Source of the DNA: Catellatospora paridis
GTDB taxonomy: Bacteria > Actinomycetota > Actinomycetes > Mycobacteriales > Micromonosporaceae
NCBI RefSeq assembly: GCF_009720365.1
Contig: NZ_ML769313.1
Location: forward strand, 1-64,000
Direction of reading: 5' to 3'
DNA length: 64,000 bases
The number at the start of each line of letters is the position of its first letter. The first letter of the stretch is position 1. The position numbers were made by a program, and so were the translations under genes. Below, piece by piece: positions 56,803 through 64,000 of the stretch. The notes beneath the pieces were generated by a model, which made no database searches, had not been told where the DNA came from, and saw only the letters and a list, made by a program, of their open reading frames with translations.

Positions 56803-58404
56803 TCATCGCTCGGCGTCGTTGCGGACGGCCATGATGGCCATGTCGTCGCGGGGCGGGTCGGTCGAGAAGTCCACGGCGGCGGTGCGCAGCCGGGCCGCGA
56901 TCACGTCGGCCGGGTGGCCGGCCAGGTACGTCAGTCGTTGCGCGAGCCGCTGGGTGCCGAAGAACTCCTGGCCGTTGCGGCGTTCGGTGACGCCGTCGGT
57001 GAAGAACACGAGGGTCTCGCCGGGGTGCAGGACGAGCCGGGCGGGCGGGCAGGTGACGGGGGAGACGAGGCCGAGGGCGGTGCCCCAGCGGCCGGCGGAG
57101 GAGACGCGGCCGTCGGCGTGCAGCACCAGCGGCCGGTCGTGGCCGGCCAGGTGCAGGGACACCTCGACGTCGGAGTCGCGGCTGCGGGTGTCGAAGGCGG
57201 CCAGGGCGAGGGTGCAGTAGCGCTCGGAGCGTTCGCTGAGGGTGTCGTTGAGGGTGGCGAGCACCGACTGCAGCGGCCGGCCGTCCTTGACGAGCACGCG
57301 GATGACCTCGCGGATCAGTCCGGTGACCGCGGCGGCGTGCACGCCCTTGCCGGAGACGTCGCCGACCATGACCAGCCAGCGGCCGTCGGGCATGGGCATG
57401 ATGTCGTACAGGTCGCCGCCGACCTCGACGCCGCGGCCCGCGGGCACGTATTCGGCGCCGATGCCCAGGCCCGGGATCATCGGCAGTTTCGCGGGCAGCA
57501 GGGCCTGCTGGAGGGTGTGCGAGACGGTCTGGCGTTCCTCGTGGATGCGGGCGTTGTCCATGGCCAGGGCGCAGCGGCGGGCGACCTCTTCGGCGACCGG
57601 GATCTCGTCGGGGTCGCGCGGGGAGTCGGTGTCGCGGCCGATGCTGAGCACGCCGAGCCATTCGCCGCGGGCGAACAGGGGCACGGCGATTCCGGACAGC
57701 GAGGTGGGCAGGGGGACGTTCTTCCCGGCGAGGAGGGCGTCGGCGACGGGCGGTGCGAGCAGCGAGCGGGCGAGGTCGTCACTGACGGCGTCGAGCCAGC
57801 CGCTGAGCGCCTCGTCGGCGTGGGCGGCGGCGGCGGGTTCGAGGCGGCGGCCAGGGGTGGCGCGGTGCAGGGTGCACCAGGTGCCGAGGCGAGGCACGAC
57901 GAGCCGGGGGATCAGCGCCAGGGTGAGGGTGAGGTCGAGGGACTGGGCGAGCAGTTCGCTGACTTCGGCGAGGAATGCCAGGGAGGTCTGGCGTCGGCGG
58001 TCGCTGTCGCGTAGCCGCTGGTGTTCGAGGGTCATGCCGAGCCGTTGCGTGGCCAGGTGGGTGAGGGTGTGTTCGCGCGGGGTGTCGGGCGCGTCCAGGC
58101 GCAGTTCGGCCGACCAGGGCAGGCTGACCGGGACGGCGATCCGCCGGGCGGTCGAGGCGGGGTGCAGCCGCTTGCCGTGGGCGGCCAGGAGCTGCGGGCC
58201 GGCGCCGTCGCCGCGGTCGAGCCAGACGGCGCTGCCGTTGGCACCGGTGTGCTCGGCGAGGGCGCGGAGCAGGTCGCCGGCGAATCCGTGCACGGTGCCC
58301 GTCTCGTCGGCGGTGGTGGCCACGTCGAGCAGGGCGTCGACGGCGGCCAGCGGCCCGGCGGCGTCGTGGGCGGTGGGCTCGGAGTCCGGAACGCGGTTCG
58401 GCAC
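56803..58404 (-). CDS. GAF-SpoIIE family PP2C phosphatase
   Basis: 533 residues. Two GAF-like sensor regions (about 20-130 and 145-300), then SpoIIE/PP2C catalytic domain about 320-528: EVGGDLYDIMPM, VGDVSGKGVHAAA, FFTDGVTERR, RDDMAIMAV, metal-binding aspartates kept. Dephosphorylates an anti-anti-sigma factor in a partner-switch. Divergent from the hybrid kinase by 169 bp. Confidence 0.93.
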   Translation of the reverse strand: MPNRVPDSEPTAHDAAGPLAAVDALLDVATTADETGTVHGFAGDLLRALAEHTGANGSAVWLDRGDGAGPQLLAAHGKRLHPASTARRIAVPVSLPWSAELRLDAPDTPREHTLTHLATQRLGMTLEHQRLRDSDRRRQTSLAFLAEVSELLAQSLDLTLTLALIPRLVVPRLGTWCTLHRATPGRRLEPAAAAHADEALSGWLDAVSDDLARSLLAPPVADALLAGKNVPLPTSLSGIAVPLFARGEWLGVLSIGRDTDSPRDPDEIPVAEEVARRCALAMDNARIHEERQTVSHTLQQALLPAKLPMIPGLGIGAEYVPAGRGVEVGGDLYDIMPMPDGRWLVMVGDVSGKGVHAAAVTGLIREVIRVLVKDGRPLQSVLATLNDTLSERSERYCTLALAAFDTRSRDSDVEVSLHLAGHDRPLVLHADGRVSSAGRWGTALGLVSPVTCPPARLVLHPGETLVFFTDGVTERRNGQEFFGTQRLAQRLTYLAGHPADVIAARLRTAAVDFSTDPPRDDMAIMAVRNDAER

Positions 58405-58573
58405 CTCAGTAGTGTCCGCCGATCAGGGCCGGGTTTCCAGCGCGGGCCTGTTGCCGCGTGCCGCTGGCTCGCATCCGGGGGCGGTACGGACGATGATGAA
58501 CCGTGCGTCGCGATCGTGTGGCGCGGCGGTGGGCCATGAGGCGCGAGTCGGCCATCGAGGGGAGTGGGTCCTG

Positions 58574-61500
58574 GTGACGGCGAATCGGACGACGGCGAGT
58601 CGGACGGCGGCACAGCGTGAGCAGGCGGATGACGCCGACGCGCGGTGGCATGAGGTCGCGGCGGCGCTGCGGGCGGTGCGCAACGGCGACTTCAAGGTAC
58701 GTCTGTCTCGTGGTTCGGGCATCGTCGGCGAGGTCGCGGACGCCTTCAACGAGGTCGTGATGATGCAGGAGCAGCGCAACCGCGAGTTCCTGCGGATCTC
58801 GCGGGTGGTCGGCCGGGAGGGCCGGGTGACCGAGCGCCTGGACGAGGAGGCGTACGAGGGGGCGTGGGCCGACGGCGTGCGCGCGGTCAACAGCCTGATG
58901 GACGATCTGGGGCGGCCCACCGCCGAGATCGCCCGCGTGATCGTGGCGGTGGCCGAGGGCGACCTGAGTCAGCACATGACGCTGGACATCGACGGACGGC
59001 CGCTGCGGGGCGAGTTCCTCACCATCGGCCGGACCGTGAACCGGATGGTCGACCAGCTGTCCTCGTTCGCGGACGAGGTGACCCGGGTGGCGCGTGAGGT
59101 CGGCACCGAGGGCAAGCTCGGCGGTCAGGCCGACGTGCGCGGCGTGTCGGGCACCTGGCGTGACCTGACCGACAACGTGAACTTCATGGCGTCTAACCTG
59201 ACCGCGCAGGTGCGGTCGATCTCACAGGTGACGACGGCCATCGCGCAGGGCGACCTGTCGCAGAAGATCGCCATCTCGGCGCAGGGTGAGGTCGCCGACC
59301 TGGCCGACACGATCAACTCGCTGACCGACACGCTGCGGGTGTTCGCCGAGCAGGTGACGCGGGTGGCGCGCGAGGTCGGCACCGAGGGCAAGCTCGGCGG
59401 CCAGGCCGAGGTGCCGAATGTGGCGGGCACCTGGAAGGACCTCACCGACGCGGTGAACTACATGGCGTCGAACCTGACCGCGCAGGTCCGCAACATCGCG
59501 CAGGTGGCGACGGCGGTGGCCCGGGGCGACCTGTCGCAGAAGATCGCGGTGGCGGCGCAGGGCGAGATCCTGGAGCTCAAGGACGTCGTCAACACGATGG
59601 TGGATCAGCTGTCCTCGTTCGCCGACGAGGTGACGCGAGTGGCGCGTGAGGTGGGTTCGGAGGGCAAGCTGGGCGGTCAGGCGCAGGTGGCCGGGGTGTC
59701 GGGCACCTGGCGGGACCTGACCGAGAACGTGAACCAGCTGGCGGGCAACCTGACCGCGCAGGTCCGCAACATCGCCCAGGTCACCACCGCCGTGGCCCGG
59801 GGCGACCTGAGCCAGAAGATCACCGTCGACGCGCGTGGCGAGATCCTGGAGCTGAAGAGCACGGTCAACACGATGGTGGACCAGCTGTCCTCGTTCGCCG
59901 ACGAGGTCACGCGTGTCGCCCGTGAGGTGGGTTCGGAGGGCAAGCTCGGCGGTCAGGCGCAGGTGGCCGGGGTGTCGGGCACCTGGCGGGACCTGACCGA
60001 GAACGTGAACCAGCTGGCGGGCAACCTGACCGCGCAGGTCCGCAACATCGCCCAGGTCACCACCGCCGTGGCGCAGGGCGACCTGAGCCAGAAGATCACC
60101 GTCGACGCGCGTGGCGAGATCCTGGAGCTGAAGAGCACGGTCAACACGATGGTCGACCAGCTGTCCTCGTTCGCCGACGAGGTCACGCGTGTCGCCCGTG
60201 AGGTGGGTTCGGAGGGCAAGCTCGGCGGTCAGGCGCAGGTGCGCGGCGTGTCGGGCACCTGGCGCGACCTGACCGACAACGTCAACGTCATGGCGTCGAA
60301 CCTGACCGCACAGGTCCGCAACATCGCGCAGGTGGCGACGGCGGTGGCCCGGGGCGACCTGTCGCAGAAGATCGCGGTGGCGGCGCAGGGCGAGATCCTG
60401 GAGCTCAAGGACGTCGTCAACACGATGGTCGACCAGCTGTCCGCGTTCGCCGACGAGGTCACCCGCGTGGCCCGTGAGGTGGGTTCGGAGGGCAAGCTCG
60501 GCGGCCAGGCGCAGGTGCCCGCGGTCGCCGGCACGTGGCGCGACCTGACCGACAACGTGAACTTCATGGCGTCGAACCTGACCGGCCAGGTCCGCAACAT
60601 CGCCCAGGTCACCACCGCCGTGGCCAAGGGCGACCTGTCGCAGAAGATCACCGTCGACGCGCACGGCGAGATCCTGGAGCTGAAGAACACCGTCAACACG
60701 ATGGTCGACCAGCTGTCCTCGTTCGCCGACGAGGTCACGCGTGTCGCCCGTGAGGTGGGCTCGGAGGGCAAGCTCGGCGGCCAGGCGCAGGTGCGCGGGG
60801 TGTCCGGCACCTGGCGGCACCTGACCGAGAACGTGAACCAGCTCGCCTCGACGCTGACCACGCAGCTGCGCGCCATCGCCCAGGTGTCCACCGCGGTGAC
60901 CCGCGGCGACATGACCCAGCGCATCTCGGTGGAGGCGCAGGGCGAGGTCGCCGAGCTGAAGGACAACATCAACCAGATGATCGTCACCCTGCGTGACACC
61001 ACGAAGAAGAACGCCGAGCAGGGCTGGCTGGACTCCAACCTGGCCCGCGCGGGCGAGCTGCTGCAGGGTCAGCGGGACCTGGAACAGGTCTCCCGCATGA
61101 TCATGTCGGATGTGACGCCGCTGATCGAGGCACAGATCGGCGCGTTCTTCCTGGCCGAGCCCGACGGCGAGGAGGTGCGCCTGCAGCTGACGGCGGCCTA
61201 CGGGTATGCCGGCGGCGGCACCGCGGCGCACTACGCCGCTGGTGAGGGGCTGGTCGGCCAGGCTGCCGTGGACCGGCGCACCATCCGGGTCGGATCGGGT
61301 CGCACGAAGATGACGGTGCGCTCGGGCATCGCCGACACGAAGGTGTCCGACCTGATCCTGGTGCCGATCGTGTTCGAGGGCGAGGCGCTGGGCGTCATCG
61401 AGTTCGGCAGCGTCACCCCGTTCTCGGAGCTGCACCTGGACTTCCTGGACCGGCTCGCCGGCACGCTGGGCATCGCGCTGAACACGATCCTGGCCAACCG

Positions 61501-63001
61501 GCGCACCGAGGAGCTGCTGGCCCAGTCGCAGCGGCTGGCGCAGGAGCTGCGCGACCGGTCGGTGGAGCTGCAGCGCACCAACAACGAGCTGGAGGAGAAG
61601 GCCGCCCAGCTGTCGGAGCAGAACCGCAACATCGAGATCAAGAACCGGGAGATCGAGCTGGCGCGCCTGGGTCTGGAGGACAAGGCCCGCCAGCTGTCGG
61701 CGGCGTCGCAGTACAAGTCGGAGTTCCTGGCCAACATGAGCCACGAGCTGCGTACGCCGCTGAACTCGCTGCTGCTGCTGTCGCGGCTGCTGGCCGACAA
61801 CCCGGAGGCCAACCTCACCCCGAAGCAGATCGACTTCGCGCGCACCATCCACAGCGCCGGGTCGGATCTGCTCGCGCTGATCGACGACATCCTGGACCTG
61901 TCGAAGATCGAGGCGGGGCGGATGGACGTCGAGCCGGGTGAGGTCCGCTTCCAGGACATCTGCGACTACGTGGAGCAGGCGTTCCGGCCCCAGGCCGAGG
62001 AGAAGCGTCTGGAACTGCAGCTGACCCTGTCGGAACAGCTGCCCGCCGGCATGATCACCGATGCGCAGCGGCTCCAGCAGATCCTGCGCAACCTGCTGTC
62101 GAACGCGGTCAAGTTCACCGACTCGGGCACGGTGCACCTCGAGATCGGGTCCGCGCCGGCCGACCTGGTGTTCGAGGAGCCGTCGCTGAGCCAGTCCGGC
62201 GAGGTGGTGATGTTCGCGGTGCACGACACCGGCATCGGCATCTCGGCCAGCAAGCTGGCGCTGATCTTCGACGAATTCCAGCAGGCCGACGGGACGACCA
62301 GCCGAAAGTACGGCGGGACCGGCCTGGGCCTGTCGATCAGTCGGGAGCTGGCGCGCCTGCTCGGCGGCACCATCACCGTCACCTCCGCCCCGGGGCAGGG
62401 TTCGACGTTCACCCTGTACCTGCCGGGCATGCTGACCGGGCCCACCACCGCGCCGACGCTGCCGCTGGTGCCGGCGCTGACCGGGGTGGGCGCACCGGCC
62501 GGGGCGGTGCCGGTCAGCCCGGCGGCGCAGGCGCACTACGCGACGCCGGTGTCGCGGCCGATCATCGGCCGGGCCGCGACCGACACGCTGGGCGACGAGG
62601 TGTCCTCGACCCTGGACGGGGCGCGGGTGCTCATCGTCGACGACGACGTGCGCAACGTGTTCGCGCTGGCCAGCGCGCTGGAGCACCACGGCATGCAGGT
62701 CCTGTACGCCGACAACGGCAACGACGGCATCCAGCTGCTGGCCGAGCACCCCGACATCCACATCGTGCTGATGGACGCGATGATGCCCGAGCAGGACGGC
62801 TACGAGACGACCCGGATCATCCGGCGCAACCCGCACCTGATCACGCTGCCGGTGGTGTTCCTGACCGCCAAGGCGATGCCCGGTGACCGGGAGGCCGCGC
62901 TCGGGGCGGGCGCCAGCGACTACATCACCAAGCCGGTCGACCTGGACGAACTGCTGCGGCTGATGGCCCGCTGGATCGGCCGACAGGGGCAGGCCTCATG
63001 A
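58574..63001 (+). CDS. Nik1-like hybrid histidine kinase: poly-HAMP, GAF, HisKA, HATPase, receiver
   Basis: 1475 residues from GTG 58574 (GAGGGGAG upstream); no transmembrane segment. Residues about 40-810: chain of HAMP units with a 92-residue period, seven GKLGGQA copies. About 830-985: GAF. About 985-1050: coiled coil ([16 protein letters not shown]). HisKA His1057 ([11 protein letters not shown]); HATPase with [13 protein letters not shown]; receiver Asp1401 ([11 protein letters not shown]). Very similar in design to fungal group III (Nik1/Os-1) osmosensing kinases. Probably cytoplasmic sensing of osmotic or envelope state (inference). Followed by two mini-ORFs and a receiver gene, all with overlapping start/stop. 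Confidence 0.93.
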   Translation: MTANRTTASRTAAQREQADDADARWHEVAAALRAVRNGDFKVRLSRGSGIVGEVADAFNEVVMMQEQRNREFLRISRVVGREGRVTERLDEEAYEGAWADGVRAVNSLMDDLGRPTAEIARVIVAVAEGDLSQHMTLDIDGRPLRGEFLTIGRTVNRMVDQLSSFADEVTRVAREVGTEGKLGGQADVRGVSGTWRDLTDNVNFMASNLTAQVRSISQVTTAIAQGDLSQKIAISAQGEVADLADTINSLTDTLRVFAEQVTRVAREVGTEGKLGGQAEVPNVAGTWKDLTDAVNYMASNLTAQVRNIAQVATAVARGDLSQKIAVAAQGEILELKDVVNTMVDQLSSFADEVTRVAREVGSEGKLGGQAQVAGVSGTWRDLTENVNQLAGNLTAQVRNIAQVTTAVARGDLSQKITVDARGEILELKSTVNTMVDQLSSFADEVTRVAREVGSEGKLGGQAQVAGVSGTWRDLTENVNQLAGNLTAQVRNIAQVTTAVAQGDLSQKITVDARGEILELKSTVNTMVDQLSSFADEVTRVAREVGSEGKLGGQAQVRGVSGTWRDLTDNVNVMASNLTAQVRNIAQVATAVARGDLSQKIAVAAQGEILELKDVVNTMVDQLSAFADEVTRVAREVGSEGKLGGQAQVPAVAGTWRDLTDNVNFMASNLTGQVRNIAQVTTAVAKGDLSQKITVDAHGEILELKNTVNTMVDQLSSFADEVTRVAREVGSEGKLGGQAQVRGVSGTWRHLTENVNQLASTLTTQLRAIAQVSTAVTRGDMTQRISVEAQGEVAELKDNINQMIVTLRDTTKKNAEQGWLDSNLARAGELLQGQRDLEQVSRMIMSDVTPLIEAQIGAFFLAEPDGEEVRLQLTAAYGYAGGGTAAHYAAGEGLVGQAAVDRRTIRVGSGRTKMTVRSGIADTKVSDLILVPIVFEGEALGVIEFGSVTPFSELHLDFLDRLAGTLGIALNTILANRRTEELLAQSQRLAQELRDRSVELQRTNNELEEKAAQLSEQNRNIEIKNREIELARLGLEDKARQLSAASQYKSEFLANMSHELRTPLNSLLLLSRLLADNPEANLTPKQIDFARTIHSAGSDLLALIDDILDLSKIEAGRMDVEPGEVRFQDICDYVEQAFRPQAEEKRLELQLTLSEQLPAGMITDAQRLQQILRNLLSNAVKFTDSGTVHLEIGSAPADLVFEEPSLSQSGEVVMFAVHDTGIGISASKLALIFDEFQQADGTTSRKYGGTGLGLSISRELARLLGGTITVTSAPGQGSTFTLYLPGMLTGPTTAPTLPLVPALTGVGAPAGAVPVSPAAQAHYATPVSRPIIGRAATDTLGDEVSSTLDGARVLIVDDDVRNVFALASALEHHGMQVLYADNGNDGIQLLAEHPDIHIVLMDAMMPEQDGYETTRIIRRNPHLITLPVVFLTAKAMPGDREAALGAGASDYITKPVDLDELLRLMARWIGRQGQAS
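59111..60980 (+). repeat. 276-bp tandem repeat array encoding poly-HAMP units
   Basis: The GGCAAGCT segment recurs at 59111, 59387, 59663, 59939, 60215, 60491 and 60767, an exact 276-bp register seven times. Neighbouring units at 59663 and 59939 are almost identical in DNA, so gene conversion or recent duplication is likely. Confidence 0.93.
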
Positions 63002-63096
63002 TCGTGCGGGCGGGGTATGCCGTCGATGAGTACGGCGAGCGAAACGGTGGGCCGGGTGGTCACGCCGCCGGCGGCCGTGGCGAGGAGCAGGCATGA
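62998..63096 (+). CDS. Coupled mini-ORF A between kinase and receiver
   Basis: 32 residues ([18 protein letters not shown], then PGGHAAGGRGEEQA). ATG overlaps the kinase stop (ATGA); its own TGA overlaps the ATG of mini-ORF B. Its second half is encoded by the first copy of a 67-bp direct repeat. Could be a coupling leader rather than a functional peptide. Confidence 0.4.
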   Translation: MIVRAGYAVDEYGERNGGPGGHAAGGRGEEQA

Positions 63097-63172
63097 GCGA
63101 GCCACGCGAGCGAATCGGTGGGCTCGGTGGTCACGCCGCCGACGAGCGTAGCGAGGAGACGGCGTGAGCGAG
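63035..63172 (+). repeat. 67-bp tandem direct repeat (offset 71 bp)
   Basis: Unit 1 63035-63101, unit 2 63106-63172. Both begin GCGAGCGAA and contain GGTGGTCACGCCGCCG, and both end with [A/G]TGAGCGAG, which supplies the next start codon. Divergence is mainly in the middle. Confidence 0.85.
63093..63167 (+). CDS. Coupled mini-ORF B between kinase and receiver
   Basis: 24 residues, MSEPRERIGGLGGHAADERS then EETA. Its ERIGGLGGHAA matches ERNGGPGGHAA of mini-ORF A, a duplicated peptide. Starts on the ATGA of ORF A and its TGA overlaps the receiver GTG (GTGA). Confidence 0.4.
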   Translation: MSEPRERIGGLGGHAADERSEETA

Positions 63173-63736
63173 CTGGAGGCGGGTTTCCTGATGGCGAAGG
63201 TGCTGCTGGTCGACGACCGGCAGGACAACCTGATCGCGCTGGAGGCGATGCTGCAGGGGCTGCCCGTGGAGCCGGTCGCGGTCAGCAGCGGCGAGGCGGC
63301 GCTCAAACGGCTGCTCGTCGACGACTTCGCGGTGATCCTGATGGACGCGCAGATGCCGGGCCTGGACGGGTTCGAGACGGCGGGGCACATCAAGCGCCGT
63401 GAACGCACCCGGCACATCCCGATCATCTTCCTCACCGCGGCCGACCGGGACGCCCGGCTGGCGCTGCGCGGGTACGCCGCGGGTGCGGTCGACTACCTCA
63501 CCAAGCCGTTCGACCCGTGGGTGCTGCGGGCGAAGGTGGCCATCTTCGTGGACCTGTGGGTCAAGACCCAGCAGCTGCGCCAGCAGGCCCAGCAGTGGGC
63601 GCGGCTGTCCGGCGCGGCCCAGGACGCGGTGCGGCTGCTCGAGGAGCCCGGCCTCGACAACGTCGAACGCGCCCGTGAGGCGCTGCGCGCCGCCCTGCCG
63701 CACGACCCGGAACCGCTGACGCGCCGCGCCCGCTGA
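63164..63736 (+). CDS. Single-domain response regulator with helical tail
   Basis: 190 residues from GTG 63164; ATG 63191 (MAKVLLVDD) is an alternative. Receiver with acidic pair VDDRQDN, phospho-Asp61 in ILMDAQMPGLDGFE, Lys in YLTKPFDP. After about 135 residues a helical tail (WVKTQQLRQQAQQWARLSG), no DNA-binding domain. Probable phosphoryl partner of the hybrid kinase just upstream. Confidence 0.93.
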   Translation: MSELEAGFLMAKVLLVDDRQDNLIALEAMLQGLPVEPVAVSSGEAALKRLLVDDFAVILMDAQMPGLDGFETAGHIKRRERTRHIPIIFLTAADRDARLALRGYAAGAVDYLTKPFDPWVLRAKVAIFVDLWVKTQQLRQQAQQWARLSGAAQDAVRLLEEPGLDNVERAREALRAALPHDPEPLTRRAR

Positions 63737-63748
63737 CCCCGGTGCGGG

Positions 63749-64000
63749 TCAGCGCTCGGTGATCTCCAGGGCGAGCAGGCACGCCTCGTCGTCGCGTTCG
63801 GGTGGGGTGAGCTGCCACAGGCCCTCGGTGCCGTCCTTGCGGTAGGCGGCGCCGACCCGGGTCGCGAACTCGGCCAGCGGGTCGCGTTTGCGCTTGTGCA
63901 GCACCCCGTCGGTGAACGACACGAAACCGTCGCCCGGTTGCAGGCGCAGCGTGTGAGTATCGAAGCGCTGGCCGTCGAGCAGGCCCAGCAGCGGCCCGGC
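63749..64000 (-). CDS. SpoIIE-type PP2C phosphatase, C-terminal part (partial)
   Basis: About 83 residues before the stop TGA (TCA at 63749-63751 on +); the gene leaves through the right edge. GDGFVSFTDGVLHKRKRDPL and ERDDEACLLALEI are the end motifs of the SpoIIE/PP2C domain (metal-binding DG and DD). Second SpoIIE phosphatase of the locus, convergent with the response regulator. Confidence 0.85.
   Translation of the reverse strand, partial: AGPLLGLLDGQRFDTHTLRLQPGDGFVSFTDGVLHKRKRDPLAEFATRVGAAYRKDGTEGLWQLTPPERDDEACLLALEITER

Noticed and set aside
57242-58573. N-terminal extension of the hybrid kinase frame
   Set aside because: This part lies antisense to the SpoIIE phosphatase, is Arg/Ser-rich and lacks motifs; the kinase start at GTG 58574 has a ribosome-binding site.
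59111-60980. Regular repeats that might suggest a CRISPR-like or satellite array
   Set aside because: The 276-bp units are in frame and encode HAMP domains; no spacers.

Overview
The window is very GC-rich with G/C-ending codons, many ATGA/GTGA overlaps, Tat and lipoprotein signals, SARP-type regulation, an HspR-type operator and SpoIIE/HATPase signalling genes. This points to a mycelial actinomycete, most likely Micromonosporaceae; the family is inferred from gene style, not from a marker gene. No rRNA, tRNA, CRISPR array, transposase or phage gene was found.

Layout. 1-3392: end of a carbohydrate ABC importer operon (binding protein, two permeases) ending in a GH1 beta-glucosidase. 3511-6897: unknown protein, small K+ channel, and a secreted discoidin-DUF1996 protein behind two identical LacI-type palindromes. 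7133-12350: a large SARP/NB-ARC regulator and a DrrAB-type ABC exporter. 12886-20294: two divergent multidomain secreted glycosidases, GH99-like and GH87-like (alpha-1,3-glucanase), sharing discoidin and Fn3 modules. 20433-22655: Tat-exported epoxide-hydrolase-like protein and an aldo-keto reductase. 22691-31071: a complete dihydroxyacetone phosphotransferase system (HPr, DhaM, DhaK, DhaL, EI) next to glpF-glpK-glpD, so glycerol and dihydroxyacetone use are encoded together. 31091-36833: M1-type lipoprotein peptidase, ClC channel, DUF5996, AAA ATPase, methyltransferase, cold-shock protein. 36904-40334: Lon protease under an HspR (HAIR) palindrome, and a membrane protein. 40570-42807: a lower-GC NB-ARC/TPR STAND ATPase with a predicted membrane hairpin. 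42927-44324: a ThrRS lacking its N-terminal domains, preceded by a threonine-rich leader peptide and a terminator hairpin. 44421-47706: DUF1992 protein, secreted tripeptidyl-aminopeptidase-like lipoprotein, arginine deiminase. 47883-51600: two cell-wall hydrolases (GH25 and NlpC/P60-like) with matching five-fold GDWDGDG repeats. 51734-55830: small stress-type proteins, a GmhB-GT9 fusion, a CBS protein. 55856-64000: regulatory block of MEDS-HATPase, SpoIIE phosphatase, a Nik1-like poly-HAMP hybrid kinase, a receiver protein and a second SpoIIE phosphatase.

Non-coding structure stands out. Long perfect palindromes sit in every convergent gene gap of more than about 60 bp; two palindrome families recur (three and two copies). 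The best candidate for an undescribed system is the ThrRS leader/attenuator unit, followed by the membrane-NB-ARC-TPR gene and the poly-HAMP kinase with its two coupled mini-ORFs.
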